The notes under the pieces: model-generated
The model's input: only the letters and a program-made list of their open reading frames with translations
What the model was told of the DNA's origin: nothing
Databases searched by the model: none
From: Treponema zioleckii
Lineage (GTDB): Bacteria > Spirochaetota > Spirochaetia > Treponematales > Treponemataceae
DNA length: 58,371 bases
Reading direction: 5' to 3'
NCBI RefSeq assembly: GCF_014737315.1
Contig: NZ_JPUF01000016.1
Location: 1-58,371, forward strand
Shown: positions 50,810-58,371 of the stretch, in pieces
Layout of the letters: each line of letters opens with the position of its first letter
Position numbering within the stretch: position 1 is the first letter of the stretch
Program-made: the position numbers and the translations under genes

Positions 50810-52036
50810 ATGGCATTTATTGATATGGTCGAGTGGAAGCCTCAGACGAATGACATATTCGCCTGGAGATTTCCGGAGGACAATTTGAGCACTGCGACAC
50901 AACTGGTCGTGCGTGAAAGCCAGGAGGCGGTGCTTTTTTCTAAAGGTCAGATTCTTGGAAAATTCGGACCTGGAAAGCACACTCTTAACACCGAGAACCT
51001 TCCGCTTTTAAGGAATCTTTTTGGAATCCCGTTTGGCGGAAAAAATCCGTTCACCTCGGAAGTGTGGTTCGTGAACAAAGTTTCTTCGCTCACGAGTGAA
51101 TGGAAGACCAGCTCAATGCGTTTTATGGATCCGGACTACGGCCAGATGATTCCGATTTTGGCAAAAGGAAATTACGGACTAAAAGTTAAGGATGCAGAAA
51201 AATTCCTTGTAAAATTGGTAGGAACGCTCAATTCTTTTACGGCACAGGATTTGACTGAGCATTTTAACGGCCCGCTTATCTCAAAGACGAACAGTTCAAT
51301 CCTTCAGTTTATGACTGCAAACGGCGTTGGAATCAACATGATTGCAGGCTATCTCGATAATCTTTCGAATTTTATGCGGGAACCGTTGGCACAGTTCTGG
51401 GACGAATACGGCTTTGAGCTTGTGGGATTTTACATAACTTCCGTTGATTTGGACACAAGCACGCCTGACGGCAAAAAAATCTCCGATGCATTGAGCGACC
51501 GTTCGGCACAGAATATCGCTGGCTACACTTGGCAGCAGAAACAGAGCTTTGGTGCTGTAAACAATGCCGTAAATCACAGTAACGGCGGAATCGGGCTTTT
51601 TGGTGCCGCAATGATGATGGGCGGCGGCTACGGCGGAAACGGCGGACTTGGCCAGCAGGTAATGACTCCTCCGCAGGGGGCGAATGCATTCGGGCGGATG
51701 GGCGGTCAGCCGAATAATTTTGGCGGTGCGCCGGCTGGTGGCATGGGCGCCGGAAACGGAATGGGAAACGTTCGCGAAGTGTTCTGCTCTCGCTGTTCTA
51801 AAAAATTCCCTTCAACATCAAGATTCTGCCCGTTCTGCGGTGACCCGTACAATCCTTGTCCGGTTTGCGGGGCAGACAACGACAGTACTGCAAAACGTTG
51901 CTCAACATGCGGAGCTTCCCTTGCAACTGCGAACAATATTGCAGGAATGGTTCAGAACACGGCTTGCCCGCGTTGCGGAACGGCGTACACTCCGGGGACG
52001 AAGTTCTGTCAGAATTGCGGAAACAGGCTTTCGTAA
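50810..52036 (+). CDS. SPFH-domain protein with three C-terminal zinc ribbons (YdjI-like)
   Basis: The 408-residue protein has an SPFH (virion-core-like) domain at about residues 1-235: FAWRFPEDNLSTATQLVVRE, FGPGKHTLNTENLP and GFYITSVDLDTSTPDG. A Gly- and Asn-rich linker (about 255-320) follows, and then six CxxC pairs making three zinc ribbons: CSRC/CPFC, CPVC/CSTC and CPRC/CQNC. B. subtilis YdjI has a similar layout and helps recruit a PspA-like protein to the membrane. No PspA gene is next to it here. It is the first gene of the block up to 58238; the next gene starts 29 nt later. Confidence 0.85.
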   Translation: MAFIDMVEWKPQTNDIFAWRFPEDNLSTATQLVVRESQEAVLFSKGQILGKFGPGKHTLNTENLPLLRNLFGIPFGGKNPFTSEVWFVNKVSSLTSEWKTSSMRFMDPDYGQMIPILAKGNYGLKVKDAEKFLVKLVGTLNSFTAQDLTEHFNGPLISKTNSSILQFMTANGVGINMIAGYLDNLSNFMREPLAQFWDEYGFELVGFYITSVDLDTSTPDGKKISDALSDRSAQNIAGYTWQQKQSFGAVNNAVNHSNGGIGLFGAAMMMGGGYGGNGGLGQQVMTPPQGANAFGRMGGQPNNFGGAPAGGMGAGNGMGNVREVFCSRCSKKFPSTSRFCPFCGDPYNPCPVCGADNDSTAKRCSTCGASLATANNIAGMVQNTACPRCGTAYTPGTKFCQNCGNRLS

Positions 52037-52065
52037 AATAGTTCAACATAAAAAATGAGGAGTTT

Positions 52066-52782
52066 ATGACAAAATCACAATCAACTTTCTTTAAAGTGAT
52101 TCTTATGGTCTTGGGCCTTGGAATCATTTTTGCTGCATTCAAACTTTTTAACACGGCGGAGACTTTAACCGACTCTCAAAAATTCTTCTGGATAAATCTT
52201 GCCGTCATTTACGTTGTTTTTTTCTTTCCGCTGTTTTTTAACACGATAACGCTCAATAATTTTGACAAGAAAATCCCAAGCCTTGTCGGTTTGTGGTTCT
52301 GCTTGTCGCTTTTTGAATTCGTAACGCTTGTTCTTTCGATTGTCGTGCTTATGGAAAAACTTCAGGTTCGCATTGCCTTCATAATCGAAGCGGCGTTGTT
52401 TTTCTTCTGCGCGATTTTTATTTATTTTGCTTACGTTGGAAACACTCACATTGCCAATGTTCAGCAGGAAGAAGAGCGCGCCCTGAGCTTGATTTCAAAA
52501 ATCCATTCCTCGTTCGACATGCTAAAGCTAAAATCCGAAACGCTTGGCGACTCATCGTTTGAGGCTAAGAAAAAAATCAACTCGCTCGCGGATGAAGTTC
52601 GCTACATTTCGCCGGTGGATACGGCAGAGTCCGCAGAAATAGAGAGCAAGATAATTGCGAAGATTTCGGAAGTCGAGTCCCAGATTGACGAAGTGACTTC
52701 TGGCGGTAATAGCGCAAATTTAACAGCTGCCTTAACCACGCTGGAACTTCTCATAAAACAACGAAAACTTTTGCGCAGATAG
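52066..52782 (+). CDS. Four-TM membrane protein with helical tail
   Basis: The 238-residue protein has four membrane helices (about 9-27, 42-60, 72-95 and 103-126), then a cytoplasmic helical tail (about 130-238) with heptad-like spacing (LISKIHSSFDMLKLKSETL and ELLIKQRKLLRR). I do not recognise a family. GAGGAGTTT precedes the ATG. Its place between the SPFH gene and the large coiled-coil gene suggests it belongs to the same membrane assembly. Confidence 0.75.
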   Translation: MTKSQSTFFKVILMVLGLGIIFAAFKLFNTAETLTDSQKFFWINLAVIYVVFFFPLFFNTITLNNFDKKIPSLVGLWFCLSLFEFVTLVLSIVVLMEKLQVRIAFIIEAALFFFCAIFIYFAYVGNTHIANVQQEEERALSLISKIHSSFDMLKLKSETLGDSSFEAKKKINSLADEVRYISPVDTAESAEIESKIIAKISEVESQIDEVTSGGNSANLTAALTTLELLIKQRKLLRR

Positions 52783-52789
52783 AAAACGT

Positions 52790-52975
52790 ATTAGATTAAC
52801 TTGCAATGAAAAATCACTTGGTCGTTCGTTGCGGCGTTTCAAAAAAAAATGATGGCTGAGCGGAATTGGTATCTAACTCGCTTCGCTCGCACCGCTCAGA
52901 ATCATTTTTTTGCATTAGCGAAGCGTTGCCTCCCCTACCGACCAAATGATTTTTGGTTAACTTGTTTAATGCGTT
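52790..52975. mobile_element. MITE-like inverted repeat, family B, copy 2
   Basis: Outer arms AACGTATTAG...AAAAATCACTTGGTCG and CGACCAAATGATTTTT...TAATGCGTT are imperfect inverted repeats. Inner arms AAAAAAAATGAT-CTGAGCGG and CCGCTCAG-ATCATTTTTTT enclose a centre with CGCTTCGCTCGC. The element nearly fills the gap between the four-TM gene and the 741-aa gene. It could fold into a long hairpin and reduce read-through, or simply be an insertion. Confidence 0.6.
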
Positions 52976-53027
52976 CTCTTCCGCTTGCTATGGAAGGAAA
53001 AGGTATTTCATAAAGGAGGAAATATAG

Positions 53028-55253
53028 ATGACGGGAAAAGTGTTTTCTGAGTCAGCGAACATTTATGACGACGAGGCAAAAATTCTTTTCGATTACTACA
53101 AGAAGGCTGCTGAAAAAATTGTAGGCGAAGAGATTGAGCTTGAAAACAAAATTGAAGCTGCGCAAAACAGAATCGATAACAACGAAAAGACCAAAAAAAA
53201 CAGCATGATTGGCCTTATTGCGTGCGGAGTGATTGTGCTTGCCGGCGTAATTTTGGCGCTTGCTTCTTCTCAGGGATTCTTTGTGCTTGCCGCGCTCGGA
53301 TTTATTGGCGCGGTAATCGAACTTGTTATCCGCTTGCGGGCGAACGGCGAGGTTAAGCGTTCTACCGACAACATTGCGGCTTACACTCAGGCAAAAAACG
53401 ATATTCGTCGCGATTTTAAAGTCACAAAAATGGGCGTTGCCTACGTTCCGATTGCGACCCGCGTTCCGTTCGAGGGAAAGAGTTTTGTGGTTGACCATAC
53501 TGGCGGAATGCCGAACACAGACTTTTCGCTTGCCGTTCTTCGTCAGCCAAAAGCCTTGCAGGAGTCATTGAGTCTGCTCGAAGACGGAATTCACAACGTG
53601 CCGGTAGTTGAAGGCAACGAGGATGCCGAGTCAATCGACACGAGCGATTACAGCCGAAGCGTTCAGAACGTAACTCTCCACAACTACATGGGAAACATTG
53701 ACCGTCAGGTTCGTAACATAAGCTACCTTTTGCACGACAGCGACACAAAATCCGTTTCGCTTCCTGTCGTTCCGCCTTCAAGTGGCGAAGACAAATTCAT
53801 TGATGAATACGCGACCACCGACACCGGCGACAAACCGATTGTGAACGTATTCAGCACGGAAGGTTTCTCCGACAAGCTCGAAAGTTTCTCTCAGATTAAC
53901 GAGATGAAAAAAAAACTTGAAAAGAATTCAAATCAGGGAAACACCGAATACTTTAAGAATCTTATCCGCGAGCTGGGCGACGTAGTTCAGCTTGTTTCTG
54001 CATTAAAAACAAATTCCACGAGCAAGTTGCTTGATTACACCAATTCAATTTTGTCTGCCGTAATGAAAGCTGGCTACAATCATTATTCGCCAAAACTCGA
54101 ACAGGAAGAAATCGACAGACTTTGCAACACAGAGTTCAACTACGAAGATTGCGTTGAGACTTACAAGCCGTTCGAGCTAAAAGAAAGTTCCCGCGTCCGC
54201 TACGAAATTTTCAGCAATTCCTGGGTTTCGGAAGACAACAGCAGAACCAACAATCCGTTCTTTGTGAATCAGGTTGAGGAAGAAGTCCTCATGCCGCTCA
54301 TCAACAATCTTATGAACGAGACCCGCGTTGAGCGACTCAAAATGTACAACGACATTCAGAACCAAAAACTGAGCTATCTGAACAAATGGCATCAGGACGT
54401 TGAGGCTGCGTTCCGCGACAACCGCAAGGCAGGCCAGGACTTAATCACCCAGATTACGAACGCTTACGCAGAATACACCACGGCCCACAACACGTATCTT
54501 TCTTACAAGAACACTCAGGATTCAATGAAGATGACCCGAAATCTTGAAGCTTCCGAAGTTGACGAGACCGTGAGCGTTGAAGATTCCGAGATGGCAGCCC
54601 TCGAAAGCAGCGTTGAGTCTTGCCACAAGGCGAGCGAGGAATTCCAGGAAAAAATGGACGCTTTGCAGGCCGACATTCAGATGAGTTCTGAGCAGTTCGG
54701 GCACGTTGAGTATTACGAAGGCTCTCTCAGAGACCTTGAAAGCCGCGATATTGCCCGCTCAATCCAGCCGCAGAATTTGCAGGCCCTTGAGCCGCGCCGC
54801 CAGCGAATCATTCCGTTCAACCCATATTTTGCGACCTATGCGCAGGTGCCACCGGCTCCGAATGTAGAAGAAAAACTCCTGGACGACTTTACGATGAACA
54901 TGCAGCAAGTGGCTTCTCAGGAACTTTACAGAATCGAAACCGAGACCGAGGAAGCCACTTCAAGAAATTCAGAAAATATGAATGATGAAGTGCAGTCTTC
55001 CACAGCGCACCCCGAACAAGGCCAGTCTTCAGACGAAACTGAAAACTTCCCGCAAGAGGATTTAAATGCTGACGCAACAATTATAGATGAAGACAGGACG
55101 ATTATTGACGACGATTCTACCATCGTAGATGAAGACGATTCCACAATCGTGGACGAAGATGACTCTACAATCGTTGACGAGGACGAAGAGTCCGGCGACG
55201 ACGAAGACGAATCTGACGACGATGACGAGAATAAAAATCCTGACGGAGAGTAG
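53028..55253 (+). CDS. Membrane-anchored coiled-coil protein with acidic T-x-x-D repeat tail
   Basis: The 741-residue protein is not recognised. Residues 15-57 are a charged helix. A membrane hairpin lies at about 61-79 and 83-102. A mixed region (105-300) is followed by long helical stretches at about 305-350 and 430-610. Residues 625-680 are Pro-, Glu- and Ser-rich. The tail (682-741) holds five T-I-(I/V)-D motifs with Thr at about 684, 691, 698, 706 and 714, then an Asp/Glu run. GGAGGAAATATAG precedes the ATG. The next gene starts 2 nt after the stop. The layout suggests a membrane-bound scaffold whose tail binds a partner, perhaps an FHA protein if phosphorylated. Confidence 0.75.
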   Translation: MTGKVFSESANIYDDEAKILFDYYKKAAEKIVGEEIELENKIEAAQNRIDNNEKTKKNSMIGLIACGVIVLAGVILALASSQGFFVLAALGFIGAVIELVIRLRANGEVKRSTDNIAAYTQAKNDIRRDFKVTKMGVAYVPIATRVPFEGKSFVVDHTGGMPNTDFSLAVLRQPKALQESLSLLEDGIHNVPVVEGNEDAESIDTSDYSRSVQNVTLHNYMGNIDRQVRNISYLLHDSDTKSVSLPVVPPSSGEDKFIDEYATTDTGDKPIVNVFSTEGFSDKLESFSQINEMKKKLEKNSNQGNTEYFKNLIRELGDVVQLVSALKTNSTSKLLDYTNSILSAVMKAGYNHYSPKLEQEEIDRLCNTEFNYEDCVETYKPFELKESSRVRYEIFSNSWVSEDNSRTNNPFFVNQVEEEVLMPLINNLMNETRVERLKMYNDIQNQKLSYLNKWHQDVEAAFRDNRKAGQDLITQITNAYAEYTTAHNTYLSYKNTQDSMKMTRNLEASEVDETVSVEDSEMAALESSVESCHKASEEFQEKMDALQADIQMSSEQFGHVEYYEGSLRDLESRDIARSIQPQNLQALEPRRQRIIPFNPYFATYAQVPPAPNVEEKLLDDFTMNMQQVASQELYRIETETEEATSRNSENMNDEVQSSTAHPEQGQSSDETENFPQEDLNADATIIDEDRTIIDDDSTIVDEDDSTIVDEDDSTIVDEDEESGDDEDESDDDDENKNPDGE

Positions 55254-55255
55254 CC

Positions 55256-56176
55256 ATGGCAGACTTTAATATTACAGTTGACACACACCCAATGGCAGAC
55301 TCCATTGATTCGGTAAACGGTCACGTAAAAGGTGTAACCACCGCCGTCGTTGCAATGGAAACTGCCGTCGTTGCAGCACAGGAACATGCTGCAAAAAAAA
55401 TCTCCGCGAACGTGGACAACGGATTCTTCATGCTGATGAAGTCTCAGCTGAGCCAAAAAATTGCAGCCTGCAAAAGCGAAATGTACAGCAAATATCAGCT
55501 CATGCAAACCTTTAAGAAAGAGATTTCCCGCATCGAAGGAATAATGGACCACGACTATCTTAGAATCAAGGCCCGTTACGCAAAGCATTTTGCAAGTTTG
55601 AATCACGCCCTGGAAATGCGTGTTCACGAACTTGACAAATCGGCGTATGAGCTTAGAAAAGTTAGGAATCAGTCCAAGATTTCCGCAGAGAACGATGTCG
55701 TAAAAAATATTACTTATGACAGCGAATCCCAGATTGTAAACACGCAGTCGATTGCGGCGAACACAAAAAACAAATCGGCAAAATCAATCGCAGTAATGGG
55801 TGAGAACGTTCTTGAAACAATCAACTACAACAAGACTTTGGAACATATCCTCAAAGACAGGAACGTTCAGGCTCCGAGCGATGAATATATCCCCGTGATT
55901 TTTGTTGAGAGCGACAGCATGTTCGCGGAGGAAACTTCCGTAAAAAATATTTACGTTCCTCAGACCGAGAATCTTGACGGAGCGACTCTCGTTAACAACG
56001 TTTCGGGCAAATTCCAAGAATTCCCGTGGAAAAGCGTTGATGCACAGACGCAGAGCCAGATTAAAAATATTTTCCTCGAAAAATGCGGTTCGGAAGGTGT
56101 TGACGAACGGGTCGCAAAAGAGATGATTCGTCTTTTTGATGCTTCCGTGTGGGGCGTTACTTCTAAAGAGGAATAG
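55256..56176 (+). CDS. Helical protein, paralogue 1 of a pair
   Basis: The 306-residue protein begins FNITVDTHPMADSIDSVNG, then a helical region (about 30-190) with ISANVDNGFFMLMKSQLSQK, FASLNHALEMRVHELDKSAYELRK and a conserved strand IPVIFVESDSM near residue 223. It ends with a small C-terminal domain. The next gene encodes a clear paralogue with the same order of motifs. No signal peptide, membrane helix or known enzyme motif is seen. It lies 2 nt after the 741-aa gene and 2 nt before its paralogue, with AGAGTAGCC as a weak Shine-Dalgarno, so translation is probably coupled. Confidence 0.75.
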   Translation: MADFNITVDTHPMADSIDSVNGHVKGVTTAVVAMETAVVAAQEHAAKKISANVDNGFFMLMKSQLSQKIAACKSEMYSKYQLMQTFKKEISRIEGIMDHDYLRIKARYAKHFASLNHALEMRVHELDKSAYELRKVRNQSKISAENDVVKNITYDSESQIVNTQSIAANTKNKSAKSIAVMGENVLETINYNKTLEHILKDRNVQAPSDEYIPVIFVESDSMFAEETSVKNIYVPQTENLDGATLVNNVSGKFQEFPWKSVDAQTQSQIKNIFLEKCGSEGVDERVAKEMIRLFDASVWGVTSKEE

Positions 56177-56178
56177 CC

Positions 56179-57240
56179 ATGAGTTACAGTAGACGTATAA
56201 ACGAAAGTATTCATGTTCATTACTCAAAAACGGTTCACTGGGGAAAAACTGAGACCGGCGGCTCCGAGACGGTCGTTTTTGACGACTACATTCCGGTCAA
56301 CATCAACCTGCACGTGGACACTTCGCCGTTCGATTCTAGCGTGAACCGATGCAAAAGTTCGGTTGACGTTCTTACAGGTGCTGTAGTTGCCGCAAATTCT
56401 GCAGAAGTCGCTTCGATTCGCTCTGGCGCGGACAAAGTTGCCGACCACGTGATTGGCGGATTCTTCAACATGATAAAAAGCGAGCTTTCGCAGAATATGG
56501 CTGCTTTGTACAGCAAATTCAACGCGATTCGCGACCTTATGGCGGACAGGCACAAGACGCTCTCCGAAGTTCAGACCCGCATGGATTCAGACTACACGCG
56601 GACTGTTCAAAAATACTACAAGATATTTTTGACGCTCGACGAGGAACTTAAACGCCGTGTTGTTGTGCTGGACAAAAATGCGTATGAATTCGGACAGAAC
56701 GTAAAGAGCCAGATGCTCACAAAAGAAGCGGGCGAAAAAATCGTCAACGCGATTACAAAAATGCATGATGACGAAATCGTGAATCAGCAGCTTTCGGTGG
56801 CAAAAAATCATTCGAGGGTAAAAAATCTCATAAACGATTTGGGCGACCACGTTTTGCAGGAAGAAATTTATTCCCGAAAAATGAATAACGTTATCCGCGA
56901 GTTTGTCTCCGACCAAATTCGGCAGGAATGCATTCCGGTTGTTTTTTTGGAGAAAGACAGTATTTCGAACGATGGCTTAAAGGATTCGATTTGCTATGCA
57001 AGCGACGTTCCTGGCGCTGCTTCGGAAAAAGTCAAAAATTCCGTTTCGAATTTCTTTGCCTCAAATCCAAGTGGCTGGCGGGAGCTGAATTCAATAGAAA
57101 AAACTTCTCTTGATACTGCGTTCAACGCCATTGCCGAAAAATCACTCGGCGACTCGTTGAGTTCTGGAGATGACAGGGCAAAAAGAATCTACGAGACAAT
57201 TATGCAACTAAAAAATCAGAGCGACACTCAGACATTTTAG
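56179..57240 (+). CDS. Helical protein, paralogue 2 of a pair
   Basis: The 353-residue protein has an extra N-terminal part of about 35 residues (YSRRINESIHVHYSKTVHW). It then follows paralogue 1: INLHVDTSPFDSSVN, GGFFNMIKSELSQNMAALYSK, MDSDYTRTVQKYYKIFLTLD, ELKRRVVVLDKNAYEF and IPVVFLEKDSIS near residue 255. The two share order and spacing of motifs but are diverged, so the duplication is old. This suggests a heteromeric helical assembly. No catalytic motif is seen. The bactofilin-like gene follows after 14 nt with GGGAGAAAT as its Shine-Dalgarno. Confidence 0.75.
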   Translation: MSYSRRINESIHVHYSKTVHWGKTETGGSETVVFDDYIPVNINLHVDTSPFDSSVNRCKSSVDVLTGAVVAANSAEVASIRSGADKVADHVIGGFFNMIKSELSQNMAALYSKFNAIRDLMADRHKTLSEVQTRMDSDYTRTVQKYYKIFLTLDEELKRRVVVLDKNAYEFGQNVKSQMLTKEAGEKIVNAITKMHDDEIVNQQLSVAKNHSRVKNLINDLGDHVLQEEIYSRKMNNVIREFVSDQIRQECIPVVFLEKDSISNDGLKDSICYASDVPGAASEKVKNSVSNFFASNPSGWRELNSIEKTSLDTAFNAIAEKSLGDSLSSGDDRAKRIYETIMQLKNQSDTQTF

Positions 57241-57254
57241 GGAGAAATAAAAAA

Positions 57255-58238
57255 ATGACAGATATAAATGATGTGAACATGGGGCAGAATGTTATTACCT
57301 TGAAGGATAACCGAGTTGCCACGAGTATTATTCCGCGAACCAATGCGGAGCTTGGCCGAAAAGTCGTTGTTGACGGCGACGTAATCGTTGAAGGCGCGAT
57401 TTACGCAAAACATTTTGATATTTCCAACGGTCCTGCTGAATTTAGGGGCGCGATTTTTGCTGACACTGAGCTTCACGTTCAGACTTCTGCAAAGGGCGAA
57501 ATTTACTTTGTAAAATCAGTTGCCAGTTCTTCTACTGTTCAGGCACTTGTAAGCGATGCAAGAATTATTTTTGGCGGCGAGATTAACGCTCCTGTGGTAA
57601 AACTCCGCAACGCGATGGTTTGCGGTTCGATTTACAGCAAGGAAGTTTATCTTGAAAACTGTGTCGTTTTGGGCGGAGTTTTTGCGAGCAAAGTCCTTCA
57701 GATTGATTCCTGCATGATTGGAACGTTCCACGGCGCGGAAGTTATTTCGAGCGGAATCAACTATCTTTTGTATCCGAGTTCGTTTTCCGAGTCGCCAATG
57801 TCGTTCAATCCTGCAACGACGCAGTTCTGGAATCTTTCGCTCGCGGATTTGGGTTCGCTGTACAAGGGCGAGGAAGAAAAGCCGAATACCGGTAAGATTG
57901 CCCTTGATTTGATAAACGACAAGCAAAAGACTGACCTTACCGACGCGGACGGCACAAAGTCAATGTACTACAGTTACAGTGTTGCGAGCCGAGTTCTTGT
58001 TACAGACTTGGTTGATTTGGGAAATCTTGAGAATCACTTCCTTATCATTTCGGCGAGTTTGGGTTCGCAGGTTTTGAAGCAATATTCGCTCAACAAATCG
58101 AATGGCGAAAAAGGTCCGGATTTGACGGTAAGGCAGCTTACGCAGTTCTTTTTTGATGTGTTGAACGGAAAAATTCAGGTTCGCGAAATTGACGGAAATG
58201 TAACCTTTGACGAACTAAAAAAACACTTCGACAATTAA
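57255..58238 (+). CDS. Bactofilin-like beta-helix protein
   Basis: The 327-residue protein has short repeating strands in its first 180 residues, with the Gly/Val/Ile rhythm of bactofilins and other polymer-forming beta-helices: VVVDGDVIVEGAIYAKHFDI, AEFRGAIFADTELHV, VVKLRNAMVCGSIYSKEVYL and VVLGGVFASKVLQI. The C-terminal half (about 190-327) is different and mixed. The beta-helix reading is from pattern only. It is the last gene of the block inside the window and is followed 40 nt later by a family A MITE, so the operon may end here. Confidence 0.65.
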   Translation: MTDINDVNMGQNVITLKDNRVATSIIPRTNAELGRKVVVDGDVIVEGAIYAKHFDISNGPAEFRGAIFADTELHVQTSAKGEIYFVKSVASSSTVQALVSDARIIFGGEINAPVVKLRNAMVCGSIYSKEVYLENCVVLGGVFASKVLQIDSCMIGTFHGAEVISSGINYLLYPSSFSESPMSFNPATTQFWNLSLADLGSLYKGEEEKPNTGKIALDLINDKQKTDLTDADGTKSMYYSYSVASRVLVTDLVDLGNLENHFLIISASLGSQVLKQYSLNKSNGEKGPDLTVRQLTQFFFDVLNGKIQVREIDGNVTFDELKKHFDN

Positions 58239-58278
58239 TAGCGTGCAGGACTTCCGCATTATAAACTTGTAAATGTAA

Positions 58279-58371
58279 AAAAAATTGTCTGCACTACCGC
58301 AAAAAAAACGTTTTTGTTCACGCGGTGCAAGCTGTAAGGAAAATTATTGACGCCGCTTTGCGGCTCACCTT
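58279..58371 (+). mobile_element. MITE-like element, family A, copy 3 (cut by window end)
   Basis: The left end AAAAAATTGTC and the next 80 bp match the copy at 3395, including CACGCGGTGCAAG and GCCGC...GCGGCTCACCTT. The right end lies beyond the window. Confidence 0.75.

Noticed and set aside
50810-52036. Prophage or virus gene, because SPFH proteins of this type are often called virion core proteins
   Set aside because: No phage structural, packaging or integrase genes lie nearby, and the name comes from a distant similarity to a poxvirus protein.

Overview
The window looks like chromosomal DNA of a host-associated or anaerobic spirochaete, most likely a Treponema. This rests on gene content, not on a database search: a double-Cache chemoreceptor, a Cache-type class III adenylate cyclase coupled to a FecR/fibronectin protein, many lipoproteins with relaxed lipoboxes, a citrate fermentation cluster and moderate-to-low GC. 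Coding density is high. The gaps are filled mainly by families of short dispersed repeats.

Layout. (1) 1-7.9 kb: a membrane protein, an initiator tRNA-fMet with its own promoter and terminator, a methyl-accepting chemotaxis protein, an NMT1-type ABC uptake system whose permease is fused to its ATPase across a frameshift, and guaB. (2) 8.1-20.2 kb, minus strand: LolA-like carrier, MMPL exporter, DUF3261 lipoprotein, adenylate cyclase, FecR/FnIII protein, coiled-coil beta-barrel protein and an InlB-repeat lipoprotein. The first three resemble the transport part of aryl-polyene-type clusters, but no biosynthetic enzymes are present. (3) 20.3-33.2 kb, housekeeping: fused PyrK-PyrD, a THUMP rRNA methyltransferase, a TetR regulator, a NifU-like scaffold, YgiQ, an NFACT protein, a PIN toxin/antitoxin pair, MetF and a short MetH. 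(4) 33.2-38.5 kb: a lipoprotein, a hybrid histidine kinase with a degenerate receiver and a divergent OmpR-type regulator, surrounded by tandem hairpin repeats. (5) 38.5-46.8 kb: citrate uptake (CitMHS) and citrate lyase (citD, citE, citF, citC, citX, citG) with a YitT protein in the middle. (6) 46.8-50.7 kb: a structured, possibly regulatory RNA region between 67-bp direct repeats, then an AEC transporter, an alpha/beta hydrolase and an iron alcohol dehydrogenase. (7) 50.8-58.2 kb: a six-gene block that is the best candidate for an undescribed system. It encodes an SPFH/zinc-ribbon protein, a four-TM protein, a 741-aa membrane-anchored coiled-coil protein ending in five T-I-(I/V)-D motifs, two paralogous helical proteins and a bactofilin-like beta-helix protein.

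How the genes work together. Citrate enters by CitM and is split by the lyase complex, whose prosthetic group is made by CitG, attached by CitX and acetylated by CitC. MetF supplies methyl-THF to MetH. The neighbouring kinase and regulator are plausible but unproven controllers of citrate genes. The terminal operon looks like a membrane-associated scaffold or stress assembly; its function is not known.
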